A stretch of DNA of 64,000 nt. Origin: Hormiphora californensis. Its lineage: Eukaryota > Ctenophora > Tentaculata > Cydippida > Pleurobrachiidae. The position numbers and the translations under genes are program-made. Positions 45,295 to 56,877 of this stretch are shown in pieces (positions within the stretch are counted from its first letter, which is position 1; every line of letters starts with the position of its first letter). Under the pieces are notes generated by a model. That model did not search any database and had not been told where the DNA came from. It saw nothing but the letters and a program-made list of their open reading frames with translations. Location: NCBI GenBank assembly GCA_020137815.1, contig CM035361.1, positions 2,439,542-2,503,541 of the forward strand, in the 5' to 3' direction.

Positions 45295-45551
45295 CCTGCC
45301 TGCAGTTGTAGTGTTGTAGTCCCCAGCTGATTCACCTCACCTACAGCACCATGCTACATGCTAAACAATGAATGTGTTTCTTATTAGTTAAACTGTCATT
45401 AATGGGATGATAGAAAGACCCAAGTTATAACACACAGTGTTCGTGGAATCCGGTAAAAACAAAGATCAATCTTCCCAGATCCTGTTTACCGTCTGTTGTC
45501 AATGGCAACTCATGATCTCATTACAGACACGCGTGTCATATAATATATTTG

Positions 45552-46235
45552 CAGGGCCCACGACACCGGGGGGGGGGGGGGGGGCCAGGGGGGGCCGGGC
45601 CCCCCTGGGATTTACCAAACATGGGAATTTTATTGAAATATTTCGTAGAGAATGTAAAAAATGCATGAAAATCAGTTGAAATTCTAAATTTTCGGGGGCT
45701 ACGCCCCCTCCAAGGCATATATATACAGGTTCTACGTGCCTCAAATGAGTGAAAATCGGTTAAAAAGTCTAAATTTTTACCCCTTGACCCCATTAGGAGC
45801 CTGCAGCCTCCAAACCCCCTGCCACTGCTCCTCCGGCGCCCCCTTCAAGACATACAGGTTCTACGTAAACAGAAAGAAGGTGGAGATGGACTTCTAAATG
45901 CCTAAAATGTGTGCAAATCGGATAAAAAGTCTAAAATTTTTCCGGGGGCTTCGCCCCCTAGACCCCATAGGGAGCCTGAGGCCTCCAAACCCCCTGTCAC
46001 TGCTCCTCCGGCGCCCCCTTCGAGACATACAGGTTCTACGTAAACAGAAAGAAGGTGGAGATGGACTTCTAAATGCCTAAAATGAGTAAAAATCGTCTAA
46101 AATTTTTCCGGGGGCTTCGCCCCCTAGACCCCATTGGGGGCCTGCGGCCCCCAAACCCCCTGTCGCGTGCGCATCTCAAAAATTCCGGTGCTCCACACCG
46201 GCCCCCCCTGGAAAAATTCCGTGTCGTGGGCCCTG
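45552..46235. mobile_element. DNA element, 684 bp, termini CAGGGCCCACGACAC
   Basis: Left end CAGGGCCCACGACACCGG and right end GTGTCGTGGGCCCTG, flanked on both sides by ATTTG. The interior is three tandem units of about 180 bp (CCGGGGGCTTCGCCCCCTAG, ACATACAGGTTCTACGTAAA, GGTGGAGATGGACTTCTAAA). Termini look hAT-like but the flanking duplication is 5 bp. The short Gly/Pro-rich ORFs are by-products of G- and C-runs. Confidence 0.8.
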
Positions 46236-46796
46236 ATTTGCTAGCTGTATATACTACACTTTCGATTTGCTTTTGTTAGAAAGTTTAGTAAGGCTAGTCA
46301 GAGGGAATTTACTGTGTGAAATAGTTTTTATATTGGATGATGTAATAGAATAGAGTGTTGATCTTATAAAATAAGCGGAATGCAAAAGTAGCCGTTTTCG
46401 CCACTATAATTTAACGTTATGAATAGAATAATCGATGTCATGACACCGTCATGCACAAAAGTAATAATTTTTGGGAAAGCATCTCTAAAGCAAATCTGCC
46501 ATATATTACTCTTTCTTCTCCTTCCCTATTATTCTTAACCCCCGAATTATTTATTCTCCTCAGTCCCCTATCATTGTTACATTATACAAGAGATCTTTGA
46601 ATCTTTGTTCTATCACCCTGAGCCCTGAATTTACCGTGATATGCTTGCATGACATTCGGTCACAGTTTATATCGCTCCACCACGGACCCCGTTTACATGA
46701 TTGGCTCATTACATGTACCTTTACATCACAGGTCTGCCAATTGAAGTGGTCCTGATCTGGAACCACCTTTGTGTGTGATCTGTCTATAGAACCAAT
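46236..46796. other. Intergenic between divergent EXOC3 and protease genes
   Basis: AT-rich, no coding exon seen. With 46797-47470 it forms the shared upstream region of two genes transcribed away from each other. Confidence 0.45.
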
Positions 46797-47237
46797 CAGT
46801 GATTGAATTTGGTGACATTGACGAGATCGAGCTCGCACATAGGTGTCCGCTCCGCCCCCTAAAAAAGGGTCGTGTCTTTCAAGCCAAATTGCACGTGATC
46901 CACTGGACCGATTTGCATCCGATTTGTCGCAAAAGACTACAAATTGGTCCTAGTTTACTGGAAAATACCCGAGAAGTTTGTCTGTCAACAGGAAGTGGGT
47001 CAAAATTGACACTGAAGTCAAATCTATAATCTTCTTGTTGACAGACAAACTTCTCGGGTATTTTCCAGTATATTAGGATCATTTGTAGTCTTTTGCGACA
47101 AACCGGATGCAAATCGGTCCAGTGGATCGCGTGCAACATCCCTTGAAAGAAACGACCCTTTTTGAGGCGGAGCAGACACCTGTGTGTGAGCTCAATCTTG
47201 GTCGCGCACGGTGTCTATGTCACCAATGATTGAATCA
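46797..47237. mobile_element. Foldback element upstream of the protease gene
   Basis: Arms of about 200 bp: TTGGTGACATTGACGAGATC at the left and ACGGTGTCTATGTCACCAA at the right, with GATCCACTGGACCGATTTGC and ACCCGAGAAGTTTGTCTGTC in each arm, loop near 47010. A deleted relative sits at 16666-16730. Confidence 0.85.
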
Positions 47238-47470
47238 CCCCCTGTTTTGAACCTTCTTTGTCAGAATTGTCACGATGATTGGCTGACACAATTCTGAATG
47301 AAGCACCATTACCATGGTGATTACAGCACAATTCTGTCAGTTCCATCATTGTTTGCTTTTGATACGCTTCAATTAGTGCTCTTAGCCTCTGTTGTGTGCC
47401 TTGGCAGTTTCTCACGGTGTGTCAACACGTAATTAGGGTCACAATAATAATTATTGTCACACATTTTAGT

Positions 47471-50400
47471 ATGAAAATAGCGTTTACAGCATACTTAGTG
47501 CTGATAGCCGCGACATGGGTTGCGGTATCGTCCAACACTGCTCCTGGGGAGGACCTAACTAGAGATTCTCCTAGCAGTAAGTACAATATACCCAGATTTG
47601 TATAACAGTAGGGTAATTTATTTATCTATATGAGGTAAAACACTGTAAAATGACGTACTGATTTTGATACTTGGGTGTTAGTTTGAATATTTTTAGAAAT
47701 GCTAGAAATATTTCTCTCATTCTAGACCCGGCGCACAAAAAGCAACAAAAAGGGAAGAACTTGATAGATAGAAAGCAGAATTTAATGGGTGGAGCACCAC
47801 CGGAAGTTCACCAGCCAGGGAAGAAACTTACTAACCAACAGGAGCCAGGAAGCGAGGAAGAAGAGAAATTTACCAAGATCTACTATGGAGAAGAGGCCAC
47901 CCCGGGGCAGTTCCCCTTCATGGTAAGATGAAGCTCGACCATAGAACCGGGCTGGAGGGGGGGGGGGGGCACTTCCCACACAACTCCCATATAACCGGGC
48001 TGGAGTGGGGGGATAGACCGGGAATAGCGGTCCAGCCATATACAATATATTTTTTCTTTAGGCCAAGCTATTCTCTGGAGTTGCGTATTCTAATGGGGAA
48101 CCAAGTTGGGGCTACTCCTGTGGGGCTTCCATCATTGGAGACAGGTAGGTGCCGGTGGGTTCTCTACCAAAGATCCGCCTGATATAATAAGTTGCAATGG
48201 AGATAAATCAGATACTGTAAACGTTGATATTTCCGCGGGTGAAAATTTCCGTGGATTCATGATTTTTAACATGTTTCACGGTGAGAATTTTTTAAGTTTA
48301 GGGAAGAGAGAAGACCCCCTGATCTCTTCCCTAAACTTAAAACTACTGTTTAAAAACTAATCTCCCAAAAAAGTTTCACGGTCAAAAGTTTCACGGTTTT
48401 TCAATCCCGAAAAAAAAACGCGAAAATAAATGCACCGCAAAAAATAACGACGTTTACAGTTATCATAACACACTGGCTACTATAACACCCTCTCTCTCAC
48501 TCTAGGTGGATTCTGACTGCCGCTCATTGCGTGTGTGGAGATGACCCGGCTCGTGAGGTCTTTGACCCCCGTGATATCCGAGTTTATCTTGGTGAACACG
48601 ATCAGTGGGACCCTAACGACAACTTCCCTGCCAAGCACGTGGCAGCCATCCACGTGCACCCCGGGTACAATGATTGGGATTCAACCAGCGGCATGACATT
48701 TGATAACGATATTGCCATTCTGTACCTTACTGAGGCCATTGAATTTAATGAACGACAGCAACCAATTGCGCTGGCCTACCCTGATGACCCAGCTTATAAC
48801 GGAAATGTAGATGCCATCGTTGCAGGGTGGGGTCTCACCCATGATGACAGTATATCTACCCTCCAGTACCTGAATACCACCATTGCAACCTTTGCTGCGT
48901 GCAACTCTTACTGGAATGGCGGCGGAATGATCAGTGAGAACATGATCTGTGATAGAGCTGAGAAGGGCACATCTTTCAGTGGTGATAGTGGTGGTCCACT
49001 GTTTAGGATGACCAGTGATGGGTGGGTCCAGTACGGTGCTGTCAGCTGGGGCTCAACTGACCCCGAGGCAAACGCCTACAGTGTGAACAACAAGGTGGCT
49101 AACTACAGAAATTGGATTTATGGACTAATGAAGGAAGACCCTACTGCTGGTACTTTCGTTTACGAGACATCATCAACCAACTACACTGGCTGGGCCGGAC
49201 CTTTCACCATCAACCGATGGGACAACCACCTCATTACGATCACACCACCCAGCAAATCTGAGTTCATCATGGCTGCTATTGGTGTGTTTTCTATGGAGGT
49301 AAACTCTAACATCTACGTGTCTCAAGGAAGTACCTTCTCCGACTCTAAAATGCTCGCACAGCTGACCCAGGGTAATGTGACGGGTGGTAACCACTACTTC
49401 TACACCAGCGAGCCCGGTAACTGCATTTTCCTTTGGACCCGAGCTGGAGACGACTACTCCGTCTCCAATGGGGTGTTTGGTAACTACACTTTCAGGGCAC
49501 AACCCGCTACCAACTCTGGGGATGGGGACTTGCAGTGTGGAGCTGGATTCTGGGCATGCCCGGACAAGTCCAAGTGTCTGTATAACGATCAGAAGTGTGA
49601 TGGAAGTCAGAATTGTTTCGATGGATCTGATGAGAGTACACAAGCGTGCAGTGATGATGGTGATAATGATGGTGATAATGATGGTGGAAACGGAAATGAC
49701 ACTGTTGTCGATGGAGATACCTTCAAGGTGGATGAAAATACTGGCAATTTCAAATTCAACTGGACGGTCAAGGAACAAGGCCTGGCAATTGAATGGGGAG
49801 GTATTGGATTTGTTTCATGGAGCATCAATAAATATGGTACTGAATACGATGACGCGGTTGATATTACAGTAATTAACCGTCACGAGGGACTGTACCTGTA
49901 CATGGAGTCATGTCTTGATGGGTACATCTTCGTCAACTGGCCCAACTCAAAGAGGCTAAAGCACACACAACTTAACTGGCACGAGAGGTACATGTCTATC
50001 ACAGACGGTAACGGTACTGCATTCTTCAACCAAATCTATGGCGCCAAGGAGATGTATTCGGAGTGTATGGGAGTGGTTGGTGCAAGTAAATCCACCTTTG
50101 GAACCTTCTATTCAACTAACACTACCGCCACTCTGACAGTCCTGGACAAGAGCGAGGAGGATATGTGGAAGGAGCCAGATAGGGAGGTCAGCCCTAACGA
50201 GGATTATTCTATGTTCAAGAACAAGCCGTGGCAGAGTTCCAATTATTTCGATGTCCCTGCAAACACTACTGCCCAGATTTTCGGAGAGGATGACTTCTAT
50301 GTTTATGGATCTATCTACGTGGATGGAGAGGAGTATGACTTGATTTTTGAAACTGAGGCATGGTACTACCAGACAAATTACACCATCCTATTCCGATTTG

Positions 50401-53400
50401 GGCCTTGTAACCCCGTTATGATAATGGTTGATAAACCAAGGTCAATGGACCACCAGTATGCACTGGACTTCAGGAGGGACTCTACCGGAACCGTTATCCT
50501 CATTCTCCGGTGGTACGGACAGGAGGTACACAGGGTGGTTCCTCTTGGCAATTACCAATGTCGCAAGGCGCTCAAGAGTTGTCATGAGAACGGTTATAGC
50601 GCATCCCTCGGAGGGGAAATGTACCGGCTACTTTCAGAGGATGATGAGCCTGATACTGGGAAATACGAGTTTGATAATAACGAGGAATGGTCAGGTGAGT
50701 GCACAAACCTGAATTATATAGTCATTAGAACCTAATTACTAATTACAATTATTGTGAGTGCACTAACCTCTCCCTAATTAATAATTAGAGCCTCTCCCCA
50801 ATTACTAATTAGAACCTCTACCTAATTACTAATTAGAGCCTCTCCCTAATTACTAATTAGAACCTCTACCTAAGTACTAATTAGAAACTCTACCTAATTA
50901 CTAATTAGAACCTCTAACTAATTACTAATTAGAGCCTCTACATAATTACTAATTTGAGCCTCTCCCTAATTACTAATTAGAACCTCTACCTAATTACTAA
51001 TTAGAAACTCTACCTAAGTACTAATTAGAACCTCTACCTAATTACTAATTAGAACCTCTACCTAATTACTAATTACTCTCCCAAGGTATGTGGGATGTGA
51101 CAAGTCAAAGTTTGATGGTCACATTTGATTACCTGAAATATGTTATCGCCAATGGAACAGATTACGCTGCACTGGACGCTATCATTGCTGGCAAGGAGCA
51201 AATTACAGATGGTCGTGGAGAAAAGTAAGTGTGCAAAATTGCAAATGTAAAGGAGGGTTAGAACATAACAAACTCACAGTATGCATTTAATTAATTAACT
51301 AATCATCTATAATCATCTAAATAGATAACGTTGTGTTGGGACTGTCAGAATGTCAGGACCCATACTACAATAGCTTCAAGATGGACCATAGCAACAACAA
51401 CGATACCTTGATCCTTTCTCTTTATCCCGATCGATTCCAGGTACTGTACACTTCGCATTGTTTACCTTTAATATCAACAAAGGAAAACACGAGCTATTTT
51501 GGCACTGGAAATTAGTTTACCTTGTGTTGCAATTCCTTGAATACAACCGAAATTAACATTTTATTGTTTAGCTGAGACGAGGAGAATATGGTAAAGTGAT
51601 GTATGAACTAAAGTTCTCTGATGGCAAAAAATACGGATGTTTCCCCGACTACAAGGGGTTGGAGGGAGCTGTCGTGTGAGTAACACATATTACTGTTCTT
51701 AATTGAATGTTAGTACTGCAAAATCGTTGTTTCTCTATAATTGACATTACCACGGATAAATATCTGCATCATCTCTATTACTAGCGCACCCATTGGGTGC
51801 GCCTCAAGTAAGGGCTTTTTCAATAACCCACCCGGCTTCGCCGGGTGGTTCTTTTCGCCCCTTTCAACGTCAATAACACGGTTGCCATGGCAACTAAATT
51901 GGTAACTATGGGGACTGGCATGTTAAAAGGCATTCGAAAATATTAATAAACTTCCACTGGAAGTTCCAAAACTGTGAGTAACAGCTTTACAGCTTTGGGC
52001 ACATAGAGTGTTTTATGAAGGAGCAGTCTGTCGCTTAGATACCGCTTAACGAACGACCACCACTTCGACGTTCATCTCCAAATTATAATAGAGATAATTT
52101 GAAGATGTCGCGTCGAAGTGATGGCCGTTCGTTAGGCGGTATCTAAGCGACAGGCTGCTCCTTCATAAAACACTTTATATGCCCAAAGCTGTAAAGCTGT
52201 TGCTCACACTTTTGGAACTTCCAGTGGAAGTTTGTTGATATTTTCGAATGAATTTTAACATGTCAGTCTTCATGGTTACCGATACAGTTGCCATGGCAAC
52301 CGTGTTATTGACGTTCAAAGGGGCGAAAAGAACCATCCGGCGAAGCCGGGTGGGTTATCAAAAAACCCTTACTTGAGGCGCACCCAATGGGTGCGCTAGT
52401 ATGACATGGTTATATAATTGAATTTTCCAGGTCCTTCTACGCTTACGCTAAGTATGGTGGAAGTGTGTTAACAATTGATCGACTTCCAGTTGGTAAGTAA
52501 ACCGGTGCAGCTAGATCTACTACCCTAATTCAGTGGCTAGATCTACTACCCTAATTCAGATATCGTAGAGTACTACTACATAGTACCTATAAACACATTA
52601 TATGAGCTAGTACTTATTACTAGCGAAACAATTGTCATTTCATAAACTCGTGTACCTAACACATGTAACCGTCTGTACTCGGTATTCTAAATATATTAAC
52701 CCTGTCTGTGCAGGTAAATACTACCCGGATTCTGATATTTCTGAGGACCAAGAGTATGATGAGAGTACCCCGTGGAGCAAAGTTTCTGCACAGACTTACA
52801 AAACCCTACCAGCCAGCAACGGACGATCCTTCCAGACCATCTTTAACACGGTAAAATCTCTATTATAATTTGGAGATGAACGTCGAAGTCGTTCGTTAGG
52901 CGGTATCTAAGCGACAGACTGCTCCTTCATAAAACACTCTACATGTGCCCACTTTTGGAACTTCCGGTGGAAGTTTGTTGATATTTTCGAATGACTTTTA
53001 ACATGCCAGTCCCCATAGTTACCAATTCAGTTGCCATGGCAACCGTGTTATTGACGTTGAAAGGGCCGAAAAGAACCACCCGGCGAAGCTGGGTTGGTTA
53101 TCAAAAAGCCCTTACTTGAGGCGCACCCAATGGGTGCGCTAGTAGTGTAAAATTATTGAACTACATACTTCTAATGTGCTCCAGTAAGGTCAAAAAAACC
53201 TTGTGAGGGCGTGTGCACAATTGACCAAATGTTTCACCAAATGTTTTACAGTATGATGATTCGACAACGTACTTTGGCCCAACTGATAACTCCGGTACTT
53301 ACGTCTCGAGTGGTGTTATTCAAGTATATTACAATGGTACTACAAAGGACAAGATCAGTATCAACACCTGGTGTTCTGCGGCGGCCTTGTTCCGAACATT

Positions 53401-55520
53401 CACTATCCCAGAGGATGCGATGAGGGCCGATGGGAAACTGATTTTCAGCTTGGATGTTGTCAATAGCACCATGTTCTTTAGGTACATATTTAACTGCAGT
53501 GTATCTCTATTATAACACAGAGCCACGTGAAGAGCTTCAGTAGCTATTCTACCACAGCTAGTTTATATACAATTCACACTGTACAGTGTGTAGTGTGTAC
53601 ACTGTACATACTGTACATACTGTACATACTGTACAATCAATACACATATTAACGAATGTATGAAAACTTTATAGCTGGAACTTGACACCCCATAAATTCA
53701 GGGTTAACGGACGAGAGGTGTACAGACTATCCAAGGAGGACGGCGGTTTGTGTCTAGAGAGAATTTACAAGTACCATGACGCTCCCGGAATGTTTATTCA
53801 GAGTACCGATAACACTGAATACAGACAGGTAACAGTGCATTGTTATGTTCTAACCCTCCCTTTACGTTTGTGATTCGGGGGCGGGGCGCCCGAAACACAG
53901 TCTAGCCAGGCAAGCACTGCATTGTGTTGAGAATTCAACTGTTCGCTACCCAAATTGTATTGGAGTATGTACAGGGTGTTCATTTTGGACGATATAATAT
54001 ATATCCCCTCCCTCATTACAGGTCAACTTCAAAAACGATGGTGATGACGATGATGAGATTGATTTCGATTTGATGCTGGTGAACCCAGATGACGAGGCAG
54101 ATAAGAGTCAGGGTATTGTAATTATCAAGATGCATGAATCTACTGAAGCCTTCTCTGAAGGAGGAGATATGGGTGTTCTGTGTAATGCTGGAGCTGGAAG
54201 GAACGAAGCAAATGCAATGTGCCGACACTTTGGACACAAATATGGAATCTTCATTAATCCCTTCTCATTCAAGGTACAAGAAGTTATCAATTAGTACATT
54301 GGGAGATTTTGGTATCTGGTATGGGATAATCGGGTAAGATTAAATCAGAAAGCGGTTAATTCTTATCTTCCCTTGCTAGGCTGTTAGTCAGAAGAAAGAG
54401 AGCGTTTTCACCGAACTTCCATTCTTTGCCACCGACTTGTCTTGTCCAGAGAGCGGTAAGCTAAACATGGATTTGACACAGCCAATCATAACTCGTTATT
54501 TAGGTCATGTGACTGGTTATCAGCCAATCAGGGACCAGTATTTCCTAATTCGATCGGTTCCTGCGCTGCTAACAACCTCTACCATAATCTCTGTACAGCT
54601 CCTACTTACACTACCCCCGTTACAGCAATGGGCCCAGAGTCGTGTGAGTGGGTCGATTATGGCGAGAGTGATGTGCCATGCGTCAATGGTCAGCAAATGG
54701 CAGTTAGATGCGCTAACGATCCTTTCACAGTGCAAACCAAGTTTGCAGTAACTGTGAACGCCAAGAGCAAGTAAGTGTGTGTGTGTTACCATGGTAACAA
54801 AAATATCATGATACAATGGGGGTCATAAAAAATATGTCCGAACAACTGTATCTCCCGGTTCTCCCTCCCTAATTGTTAACCCACCCATCCTCCCCTCCCC
54901 TCCCTAATAAATTCTCGGTCTCCAGGGCTAAGATGATGTGCTACGTTGGCGCTGAGCTGTATGGTCAGGAATACAACGCAAAACAGAACTTCAAGGCGAT
55001 GATGATGCAACGATCTTCAAACGGACAGTACTCCATGCTCAATGAGGATCCTAAATACAAGAAGGGGTAAGTGGTATGATACTATGGGAGACACCTACAT
55101 CACCACCTACATGAACAACTATACTGAACCATCAGTAAATCACAATATTACGAGATTATATAACACTATTATTCTCTGCAGTGCTTTCTTCGCAAAGGAG
55201 TCTGTCAAGGATATGGATCAGTGCTTCATTTGTTTGACCTGGATCGAGAATACCTCCATGGTGCAGATGGCACTTCATGGTGCCAAGTGTTCTTACGATA
55301 TGGACGAGCAACAGGTAATTAATCAAATAACTGAGAATCAACTAATTATGTACATAATTGATTAAATAGCTGAGTATCAACTAATTATTTATCTAATTAA
55401 TTAATTACCTGAACTAATTAGATCCGTCTTTAGTATACCCGGTATTTACAATATCACTACATTACTTGAATCTAAAAAAAACCCTCTTTTCAGATCTGGA
55501 ACGAAATTATGCAAGGTTAG
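47471..55520 (+). CDS. Secreted trypsin-LDLa-SRCR multidomain protein, 17 exons, about 1,434 residues
   Basis: Extracellular serine protease, substrate unknown. Exons: 47471-47576, 47726-47922, 48062-48144, 48506-50694, 51086-51211, 51325-51440, 51572-51675, 52431-52492, 52714-52850, 53252-53481, 53675-53828, 54022-54273, 54380-54455, 54599-54770, 54926-55066, 55182-55314, 55494-55520 (TAG). Signal peptide MKIAFTAYLVLIAATWVAVS; Lys-rich propeptide; trypsin domain from KIYYGEEATPGQFPFM (about 86) with His136 (TAAHC), Asp197 (DNDIAIL) and Ser290 (GDSGGP). The Cys normally one to four residues before the catalytic Ser is Phe (GTSFSGDSGGP) and its partner after SWG is also absent. An LDL-receptor A module follows (about 471-510, ending CFDGSDESTQAC), an Asp/Gly/Asn linker, a long Trp/Tyr-rich region I cannot name, and an SRCR-like domain (about 1215-1325; GVLCNAGAGRNEANAMCRHF). 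Exon 5's strong donor GTAAGT (51225) breaks frame; GTCGTG at 51212 was used to keep it. Confidence 0.92.
50700..51080 (+). repeat. 24-bp minisatellite in protease intron 4
   Basis: About a dozen units of the type CCTCTACCTAATTACTAATT + AGAA fill the intron up to exon 5. The left edge repeats the donor region (GTGAGTGCAC at 50695 and again near 50755). Every unit carries TTAG, but the genuine acceptor is CTCTCCCAAG at 51085. Confidence 0.9.
51781..52399. mobile_element. Foldback element in protease intron 7
   Basis: About 620 bp, termini CTAGCGCACCCATTGGGTGC and its mirror, with TA at the borders. Arms contain GGTTGCCATGGCAAC, GAAACTTCCACTGG-type and CGCTTAGATACCGC blocks, with the centre near 52090 (AATTATAATAGAGATAATTT). 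A half copy (right arm only) lies at 52862-53143 in intron 9 and a fragment at 4640-4820. Confidence 0.9.
52862..53143. mobile_element. Single-arm copy of the 51781-52399 element in protease intron 9
   Basis: Begins AATTTGGAGATGAACGTCGAA and ends CACCCAATGGGTGCGCTAG, matching only one half of the palindrome with a small internal deletion. Loss of one arm would prevent hairpin formation. Confidence 0.85.
53575..53640. repeat. Short tandem repeat TACTGTACA
   Basis: Four near-identical 9-bp units in protease intron 10, preceded by ACACTGTACAGTGTG, itself palindromic. Confidence 0.8.
54491..54562. mobile_element. AGGAACCGACC MITE family, copy in protease intron 13
   Basis: Core TTATTTAGGTCATGTGACTG and CAATCAGGGACCAGTATTTC with one substitution in the CACGTG box. 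The left terminus is eroded. Confidence 0.8.
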
Positions 55521-56877
55521 TTACGTGATTATTTTCCTGCCTTGAATTGGAAAACCGATGCAACAAGCTGATTTCTTGACTAATTTGTTCGTTGTGGTAT
55601 CCTTGAGAACCACTGAGTTCTATGATTTCCGTTTCGTGAGACAAGGTGATCATTTCCTATATATCTTGTCTGGTTTCGATAATGAGTAGATACCCGGTCG
55701 CTTGTAGTGGGAAAACGGTAATGCAAAGTGTGCGTCTCATTACTGTATTTCCATTACGGTAATACGACTACAAGCGGCGCTGATATAATGCGCATAGCCG
55801 TTTTTGGCTATTCGGTTAAAATAGTCCAGAGGCGGTTTGAGCCAATTTCCCTAGGGGAATCGGTGTAAAATACCCACATTTATATTAGTCTTATGAATCA
55901 ATATAGGGCATATCTTCTAGAGATATGTAATTGGCTTTAAAGTAAAAGGAAAAATCAACCAAATTAGACTAAATTGATATTTTTGAGATCAAGTTGAAAA
56001 TACAGGTAACCATGCCAACGCGGAAATGACACTCTTCCCCCACGAAACGGAAGTTATAGAAATCAGCATTTTGCATTGGTTTTCCCCATTGACGCCGTTA
56101 CCGCCCCTAACTAGGTACTGAGGAAGGCGGCCCTCGTTTCTTTTTCATTATTCCTAAACCTCTGAAATAGAGAAAACCAAAACGATAACGGAGCAGACTC
56201 CACATTTTTGTAGCATGTAACTTTACAATTGATAACCCGTAGACTTTGTGTAACGTTTTGTAGCAAATAAAATTACCATAAATTTTAAAATCTTGTTTTG
56301 ATTTGTAACCTAAATGTAAGAAAGAGGTAAAACTGCAGCACAGACAATCAATTTGTAATTATGGCGATGAGAGAGCTGAGAGGCAAATCATGTTTTAGCA
56401 AGGACGGATAAGAGCCGATTATACATCCTAATTGCCCCGTATGTGAGGGGATCGCCCTACGGGCGCGCGAACATGAGGGGCCCGACGTGCCCAAACATCC
56501 TAATCATTATTGGGTGTACCAGCTCTCTTACCCTAGCACGTCACAACGATAGAACTATAGTACCGGAGAGAGGGGGGCATTGTATAATCAGTAACTGGGG
56601 TAACTTGTAGTTGTAATCACAATGATAAGGTAACATACCGTATGTGTCTTGTGTCAATATAACCATGTGTTAGCTAAAGGGATAATATAGAGTTAGTTGG
56701 GAATCGGTAGGAGGAGTATCGCGGGCAATAAAACACTGAAACAGCTGATGAAAGCGAGGTTAAAGGATAAAAACAATACACTGGGCACACTTCTATGTAA
56801 ATGTAAAAACGTTTCATCACAGTGTGATTCACACCGTTGTGGCAATGTATCTAAAACTAATATATTCCTATTCCATA
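55521..56877. other. Intergenic between protease and WDR53-like genes (convergent)
   Basis: Contains an inverted-repeat element from about 55543 (TTGGAAAACCGATGCAAC) to 56095 (GCATTGGTTTTCC) with the short CGCTTGTAGT MITE (55695-55777) lodged inside it. 56100-56877 is AT-rich with no recognisable gene. Confidence 0.6.
55695..55777. mobile_element. MITE-like element with CGCTTGTAGT termini, copy 2
   Basis: About 83 bp; the left end CGGTCGCTTGTAGTGGGAAA matches 5160 exactly and the right end TTACGGTAATACGACTACAA is nearly identical to that at 5310-5330. The interior is reduced compared with copy 1. Confidence 0.8.

Noticed and set aside
45499-46279. Gly/Pro-rich ORFs around 45437-46279
   Set aside because: They come from G/C runs and the tandem units of the 45552-46235 element.
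49173-49872. Long ORFs in other frames within protease exon 4 (201 aa minus, 162 aa plus)
   Set aside because: Shadows of the 2.2-kb coding exon; the trypsin and LDLa frame is clearly the real one.
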